Assembly (NCBI GenBank): GCA_016709675.1
Contig: JADJMH010000006.1
Coordinates: 186,001 to 250,000, forward strand
Direction: 5' to 3'
Length of the DNA: 64,000 bases
Source: Candidatus Accumulibacter proximus
GTDB lineage: Bacteria > Pseudomonadota > Gammaproteobacteria > Burkholderiales > Rhodocyclaceae
Shown: piece by piece, positions 60,386 through 64,000 of the stretch
Position numbering within the stretch: the stretch's first letter is position 1
How the letters are laid out: every line of letters starts with the position of its first letter
Position numbers and translations under genes: made by a program
Notes under the pieces: generated by a model
What the model was told of the DNA's origin: nothing
Database searches by the model: none
The model's input: only the letters and a program-made list of their open reading frames with translations

Positions 60386-60614
60386 CGATGCCCAGATGCT
60401 GGCAGATGGCACAATTTCTCGTTCTACCCGCCTCAGATTGACGGAATTGTCTGGGGTTCCGCCTTACAACCCCCTTTTCCTCACTTTCTCTCCCTCAGAA
60501 AAGGTGGTCTGACCCCTTTTTTCTTTTTTCTTATTTCACTTTTTCTTCCAAGTCGTTCTGGAAACCATATTCTCAAACCACTACCATGACCAGAAGTTTC
60601 GAGAAGGAGCAAGT
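60386..60614. other. Short gap before DUF433 gene
   Basis: No gene. A pyrimidine-rich tract (60513-60550) and a 19-base repeat (60498-60516) lie here. The DUF433 start is preceded by GAGAAGGAG at 60600-60608. Confidence 0.4.
60498..60516 (+). repeat. 19-base direct repeat, copy 1
   Basis: GAAAAGGTGGTCTGACCCC matches 18 of 19 bases with the copy at 61923-61941. The two copies flank the DUF433/DUF5615 pair and the resolvase pseudogene. Confidence 0.7.
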
Positions 60615-60845
60615 ATGGGACAACTGAATCGCATTACCCAGCAGCCCGACGTGATGGGCGGCAAGGCCTGCATTCGCGGCATGCGCGTCACAGTTGGCAT
60701 GGTCGTCGGTCAGATCGGTGCGGGGCACAGCGTCGATGACGTGCTCGCCGACTACCCCTATCTCGAACGCGAGGACATCATGCAGGCGCTGCGCTATGCC
60801 GCATGGCGATCCGAAGAACGCGAGGTCATTCTGGTCAATGCATGA
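60615..60845 (+). CDS. DUF433 antitoxin
   Basis: A 76-residue DUF433 protein: RITQQPDVMGGKACIRGMRV then TVGMVVGQIGAGHSVDDVLA and YPYLEREDIMQALRYAA. This is the winged or HTH fold of VapB-like antitoxins that pair with DUF5615 PIN-like toxins. GGAG six bases upstream of ATG 60615 is a good RBS. Its stop overlaps the toxin ATG (ATGA at 60842-60845). Confidence 0.92.
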   Translation: MGQLNRITQQPDVMGGKACIRGMRVTVGMVVGQIGAGHSVDDVLADYPYLEREDIMQALRYAAWRSEEREVILVNA

Positions 60846-61216
60846 AGCTGATCGTCGATATGAACCTGTCGCCGCGCTGGGTCGGCTTATTGGCTGGCGT
60901 CGGCATTGAGGCGGCTCACTGGTCGACGCTCGGCGCGAAGAACGCTCCGGACTCGGAGATCATGGCTTACGCCAGCGCGAACAACTATGTCGTACTCACC
61001 CACGATCTGGACTTCAGCGCAATCCTTGCTGCCAGTCAGGGCGAAAAGCCCAGCGTCGTGCAGATCCGGGCCGAGGATGTCAGCCCGGATGAAATTGGTA
61101 AGCAAGTGATCGCCGCTCTGCAACAGATGGCGTACGAGTTGGAAGAGGGTGCCTTACTCACCATTGATCCGACACGCACGCGCTTGCGCGTGCTGCCATT
61201 GCGGTCGAGGGGCTGA
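60842..61216 (+). CDS. DUF5615 PIN-like toxin
   Basis: A 124-residue PIN-like protein from ATG 60842. MKLIVDMNLSPRWVGLL has the first conserved Asp; EAAHWSTLGAKNAPDSEIMA and NYVVLTHDLDFSAIL (with the late DxD pair) are typical of DUF5615. Partner of the overlapping DUF433 gene, forming an intact type II-like TA module. RNase activity is expected for the family but the target is unknown. Confidence 0.9.
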   Translation: MKLIVDMNLSPRWVGLLAGVGIEAAHWSTLGAKNAPDSEIMAYASANNYVVLTHDLDFSAILAASQGEKPSVVQIRAEDVSPDEIGKQVIAALQQMAYELEEGALLTIDPTRTRLRVLPLRSRG

Positions 61217-61222
61217 GGTGCC

Positions 61223-61768
61223 ATGTTGATCGGCTACGCCCGCGTCTCGACGCAGGATCAGAACCTTGACCGCCAGATCGAAGCCTTGACCAAAGCGGGT
61301 TGCAGGAGGGTGTTCGACGACCAGATCAGCGGCAGTGGCGCCGAGCGCCCAGGGCTTGCCAGGGAGCAGGAAATGCTGCGAGAGGGTGACACCCTCGTCG
61401 TCTGGAAGCTGGATTGACTTGCGCCTGGTGTCAGGAACCTGATCGATCTGGTCGGCGAATTGCACAGGCAAGGCGTCCCGTTCAAGAGCCTCAGCGAAGC
61501 GATCGATACCGGTACGCCGTCAGGCCGGTCTTTTTTCCATGTCATGGCCAGCCAGGCCGAAATGGAGCGCGAACTTACGGTAGAGCGCACCCGTGCGGGA
61601 CTTGAAACGGCCTGCAAGGGCGGGCGCAAGCGGTAGGTCACCGACAGCAAGAACGAGTCAGCCAGGAAACTGCTTGCCGACGGGGTACCGCCCCCTGAGG
61701 TGGCCAAGAACCTTGGTGTGCCGGTGCCAACGCTGTACCGCTGGGTTCCGGCATCAGATCATCCTTGA
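61223..61768 (+). pseudogene. Serine resolvase/DNA invertase with two nonsense codons
   Basis: One 182-codon frame reads as a TnpR/Pin-like small serine recombinase: LIGYARVSTQDQNLDRQIEA with the catalytic Ser, VFDDQISGSGAERPGL, then VWKLD, TGA at 61415, LAPGVRNLIDLVGELHRQG, GRSFFHVMASQAEMERELTV, GGRKR, TAG at 61634, and the C-terminal HTH (KLLADGVPPPEVAKNLGV then PTLYRWVPAS). TGA replaces the Arg of KLDRL (CGA to TGA) and TAG fits a Gln or similar (CAG to TAG). No frameshift, so both look like C-to-T changes. It lies six bases after the TA pair. Confidence 0.85.
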
Positions 61769-61922
61769 CGTAGTTTGCGTGTCGTGGTCAAGTAATTTCT
61801 GACACCGCGATCGGTTGCTTTGCTGCGTGGAAATCACGCCCGGACACATTGCCTGTTCTCTACACCACGGGTCTTCGCTGCCATTCGCCGCAGTCCGGCG
61901 GCCAGGCTTTCGCAGATCAGCG

Positions 61923-61941
61923 GAAAAGGTGGTCTGGCCCC
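61923..61941 (+). repeat. 19-base direct repeat, copy 2
   Basis: GAAAAGGTGGTCTGGCCCC, one mismatch to 60498-60516. It lies right at the left edge of the ISNCY transposase fragment. Confidence 0.7.
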
Positions 61942-61943
61942 GT

Positions 61944-62474
61944 TTTTCATGGGTCGTCAAAGGCAAGGCAGGTGTCCCGGTCGAACTGGGATTGCGGGTA
62001 TGCGTTCTCGAAGACCAACACCGTTTCATTCTTCACCACGAGGTCATGGAAAAGCAGACCGACGACAAAGTGGCGGTGAGCATGGTCGAGAAAAGCCAAG
62101 CCACCTTTCCCAGCCTGCGTGCGGTCAGTTTCGACCATGGTTTCCACAGTCGATCGAATCGAGAGACTTTGGAAGAGCGCCTGGATCTGGTGGCCCTGCC
62201 CAAGAAAGGCCGCCACTCTGCCGCTGATCGCGAGCGCAAAACGGAGCCAGGATTCGTCCAGGCTCGGCGAAAACATTCAGCGGTCGAATCGGCGATCAAT
62301 GGTCTGGAGAATTTTGGGCTCGACTTGTGCCCCGATCACGGCATACGCGGATTCAAACGCTACGTGGCGCTGGCAGTCCTGGCGCGAAACATCCATCGCC
62401 TCGGCGTAGTGGTTCGTGAGCGCACCGCGCGCGCCAAACCCCGCGTGCCTGAGCCACAAAAACTCGCCGCCTGA
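61944..62474 (+). pseudogene. ISNCY-family transposase, C-terminal fragment
   Basis: The protein-like part starts at about VKGKAGVPVELGLRVCVLED and continues FILHHEVMEKQTDDKVAVSM, LRAVSFDHGFHSRSNRETLE (DDE region), HSAVESAINGLENFGLDLCP and GIRGFKRYVALAVLARNIHR, the typical ISNCY/IS1202-like C-terminus. The N-terminal half is absent; codons upstream of 61944 in the same frame are not related. So it is a truncated, dead copy. Confidence 0.82.
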
Positions 62475-62578
62475 CCCCACTCAGCAGGGTCAACAAATCC
62501 AGTGACTACGGTTCGCTTGACCACACAATATCGGCATTATGGAGCAACCACCCCCAGCGCCTGCCCCCCGGCTCGACG

Positions 62579-62613
62579 AAAATGCTCCTGTTTTCAACGA
62601 ACAGGAGCATTTT
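62579..62613 (+). promoter_or_regulatory. Perfect hairpin that buries the ribosome binding site
   Basis: AAAATGCTCCTGTT (62579-62592) and AACAGGAGCATTTT (62600-62613) are exact complements with a 7-base loop. The 3' arm contains AGGAG (62603-62607), the Shine-Dalgarno of the gene starting at 62616. The stem would hide it in mRNA. It might also be a terminator-like barrier against read-in transcription. Confidence 0.85.
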
Positions 62614-62615
62614 CC

Positions 62616-63050
62616 ATGGCAGAGAGCCACGTGGTTGCGGCCCTGATCAGCAAGCGCGCCGAGCTGGCCGGGCTGATCGAGCATCAACAGAAGGAAATGG
62701 GGCGGCTGGCGAATGATCTGGCCCACCTCGACGCGACCCTCAAGCTGTTTTCCCCGGAAATCGACCTGCGGACGATCCGGTGCAAGGCATACCGGGTGCG
62801 GAACCGCTTTTTCCGGCCAGGTGAATGCCAGCGCATGGTTCTCGACATCTTCCGTGAGGCTCAAGGCGCGGCGCTGAGCAGCCGCCAGATCGGCGAAGCG
62901 CTGGCCGCACGCAAGGGCCTGGAACCGACCACAGTGATGATCGAGCAGATGCGGAAGAACGCCATTGGGGTCGTGCATCGCCTGACGCGTAACGGCACCC
63001 TGATCCCTGTCGGGCGGGACGGGCTTGGCATCACTTGGGCGGTCGCGTGA
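62616..63050 (+). CDS. Uncharacterised coiled-coil/winged-helix protein beside the IS1595 transposase
   Basis: A 144-residue protein from ATG 62616. The first half is a coiled coil (ISKRAELAGLIEHQQKEMGR then LANDLAHLDATLKLF); a basic linker (RTIRCKAYRVRNRFFRPGE) leads to a C-terminal winged-helix-like part (MVLDIFREAQGAALSSRQIG and VIHRLTRNGTLIPVGRDG-like). It is convergent with the IS1595 transposase, six bases between the stops, as for a passenger gene of that element. Such ORFs recur in proteobacterial genomes, but I know of no assigned function. Translation is probably limited by the hairpin at 62579-62613. Confidence 0.7.
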   Translation: MAESHVVAALISKRAELAGLIEHQQKEMGRLANDLAHLDATLKLFSPEIDLRTIRCKAYRVRNRFFRPGECQRMVLDIFREAQGAALSSRQIGEALAARKGLEPTTVMIEQMRKNAIGVVHRLTRNGTLIPVGRDGLGITWAVA

Positions 63051-63055
63051 CAGCT

Positions 63056-64000
63056 TCACACCGCCAGGCTGTCCCCCAGCCGGTGGTTGCCCTGCCAGTA
63101 GCCGCACCAGTCCCGACTCACCATGGCGCGGGCGCACTTGCCGACGATATCCCGGAAGATCCGGCCGTTGCTCCAGCGCCGGGTGTCTTCCCGGTACGCC
63201 ATCTCGTTGGCGTAGTGGTCGAGGTACTTCGGAGCCACCTTGTGAATCTGGCCGATCTGGCAACGGCGGAAGCGCGAGAAGTACGATTCCGCGAGGTTGT
63301 TGGTCGTGCCATCATCGGCGCGGTACGCCTTGCCGTGGTTCACCCGGCGGACCTCGTACCTGGCAGGTAGCAGGTCATAGGCGTCCGATTCGTCGGCACA
63401 GATCACGGCACCCTTGGCGATGTAGACCGGCGCCAGTTTGCCGATATCGGCCTGGTTCTCGTTCTTCAGGACGAAGGTCAGCGTCTTCCTGGCCCCGGCG
63501 TTGCCGGCCTCTACCTCCGCCTCGGTGTAGGCCTCGCGCATCACCAGGATGCAGCGCTTGTCCGGGTCTTGATTCTCCGCCAGGCGCCGGTCGACCCGGT
63601 CTTCCTTCTTGTTCTCCGGCCGGACCGTCCCGCCAACGTACGCCCCGTCCACGTGAATCTCGCCCTGCAGGGCGGATTCGTCCCGGCCCACCAACAGGCT
63701 CTCCCGTATCTTGTGCAGGAGGACGTAGGCGGTCTTGTGGGACACGCCCAAGTCGCGGCCCACCTGCAGGGCGGAAATGCCCTTCACGGCGTTGGTGAAC
63801 AGGATCACCGCCGCAAGGTACAGGCGCAGGGGCAGCTTGTGGAAGGCGAAGATCGTTCCGGACGTCACGGAGAAATCTTCGTGGCAGCCCGCGCAGCGCC
63901 AAATCTTGCGGCTCGGGCGGAAGTAGTGCCGGTGCGCCATGCCGCAGTGCGGGCAGACCACTTCCTCCCCTTCGCCCCAGCGCAGGTGGCGGAACAGGGA
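63056..64000 (-). CDS. IS1595-family transposase, N-terminus beyond right edge
   Basis: The frame is open to the window edge on the minus strand, so the start is missing; the GTG at 63961 is not the real start. Visible parts are a zinc ribbon (VCPHCG and WRCAGCHEDFSVTSGT), a helical DNA-binding part (ISALQVGRDLGVSHKTAYVL) and the catalytic domain (GEIHVDGAYVGG, VICADESDAYD, TTNNLAESYFSRFRRCQIGQ), the ISXO2-like DDE/N domain of IS1595. Codons before 63961 (LRWGEGEEVV) continue the fold. It appears intact as far as seen. Confidence 0.92.
   Translation of the reverse strand, partial: SLFRHLRWGEGEEVVCPHCGMAHRHYFRPSRKIWRCAGCHEDFSVTSGTIFAFHKLPLRLYLAAVILFTNAVKGISALQVGRDLGVSHKTAYVLLHKIRESLLVGRDESALQGEIHVDGAYVGGTVRPENKKEDRVDRRLAENQDPDKRCILVMREAYTEAEVEAGNAGARKTLTFVLKNENQADIGKLAPVYIAKGAVICADESDAYDLLPARYEVRRVNHGKAYRADDGTTNNLAESYFSRFRRCQIGQIHKVAPKYLDHYANEMAYREDTRRWSNGRIFRDIVGKCARAMVSRDWCGYWQGNHRLGDSLAV

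Overview
The window looks like the chromosome of a GC-rich betaproteobacterium. Gene content and neighbourhoods (hslVU beside a STAS protein, cysS-TPR-ppiA-ppiB-lpxH, grpE-dnaK-dnaJ, NapC/NirT beside ccmHI) point to Rhodocyclales. A 'Candidatus Accumulibacter'-like organism is my best guess, but it is inferred from memory of such neighbourhoods and not tested by any search.

Region 1 (1-10.9 kb, all minus strand) is a surface-polysaccharide cluster. Reading with transcription it holds a UDP-GlcNAcA 3-dehydrogenase-like gene (wbpB), an N-acetyltransferase (wbpD), a GlpD-like flavoprotein, an antitoxin, a PIN-domain/sugar-aminotransferase (wbpE) fusion, a UDP-GlcNAc-type 2-epimerase (wbpI/wecB, frameshifted), an LhgO-like flavoprotein, a sugar-nucleotide epimerase, an asparagine synthetase (interrupted by one TGA) and a partial unknown gene at the left edge. 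wbpB, wbpE, wbpD and wbpI are four of the five steps from UDP-GlcNAc to UDP-ManNAc(3NAc)A. The toxin-antitoxin pair has landed inside this operon, and its toxin reads straight into wbpE.

Region 2 (11-23.4 kb) is mostly housekeeping: gamma-glutamyltransferase, gltX, a decayed IS inserted between gltX and the tRNA-Ala/tRNA-Glu pair, a Phd/VapC module, dtd, a cation-efflux pump, a TDT-family transporter, a RatA-like START protein containing a perfect 36-bp palindrome, glnS and an ArsC-like protein. Region 3 (23.4-34.8 kb) has a MacAB-like export system, a TPR lipoprotein-like protein, a protein with tandem STAS domains, hslVU, a universal stress protein, a TerC protein and a Ser/Thr kinase with a C-terminal cyclic-nucleotide-binding domain.

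Region 4 (34.8-51.6 kb) holds grpE-dnaK-dnaJ behind a clear sigma-32-type promoter, a branched-chain amino-acid-type binding protein, cysS, a second TPR protein (paralogue of the first, sharing upstream sequence), ppiA, ppiB, lpxH, recQ, a GltB-like FMN protein, nadC, thrC and a diguanylate cyclase. Region 5 (51.7-58.3 kb) is respiratory: a polytopic membrane protein with DUF2249, MarC, an ethylbenzene-dehydrogenase-type haem protein, a tetrahaem NapC/NirT protein and the cytochrome c maturation genes ccmI and a cut ccmH.

Region 6 (58.3-64 kb) is an accessory junkyard that starts where ccmH is broken. It contains an intein/Hint-like fragment, a decayed IS91-type transposase, a VapC remnant, an intact DUF433/DUF5615 toxin-antitoxin pair, a resolvase with two nonsense codons, an ISNCY transposase fragment, and an IS1595-type transposase running off the right edge with a convergent passenger-like gene whose ribosome binding site is buried in a perfect hairpin. 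Several reading-frame breaks in the window are each explained by one missing base in a short homopolymer, so sequencing or assembly error is a live alternative to gene decay for those.
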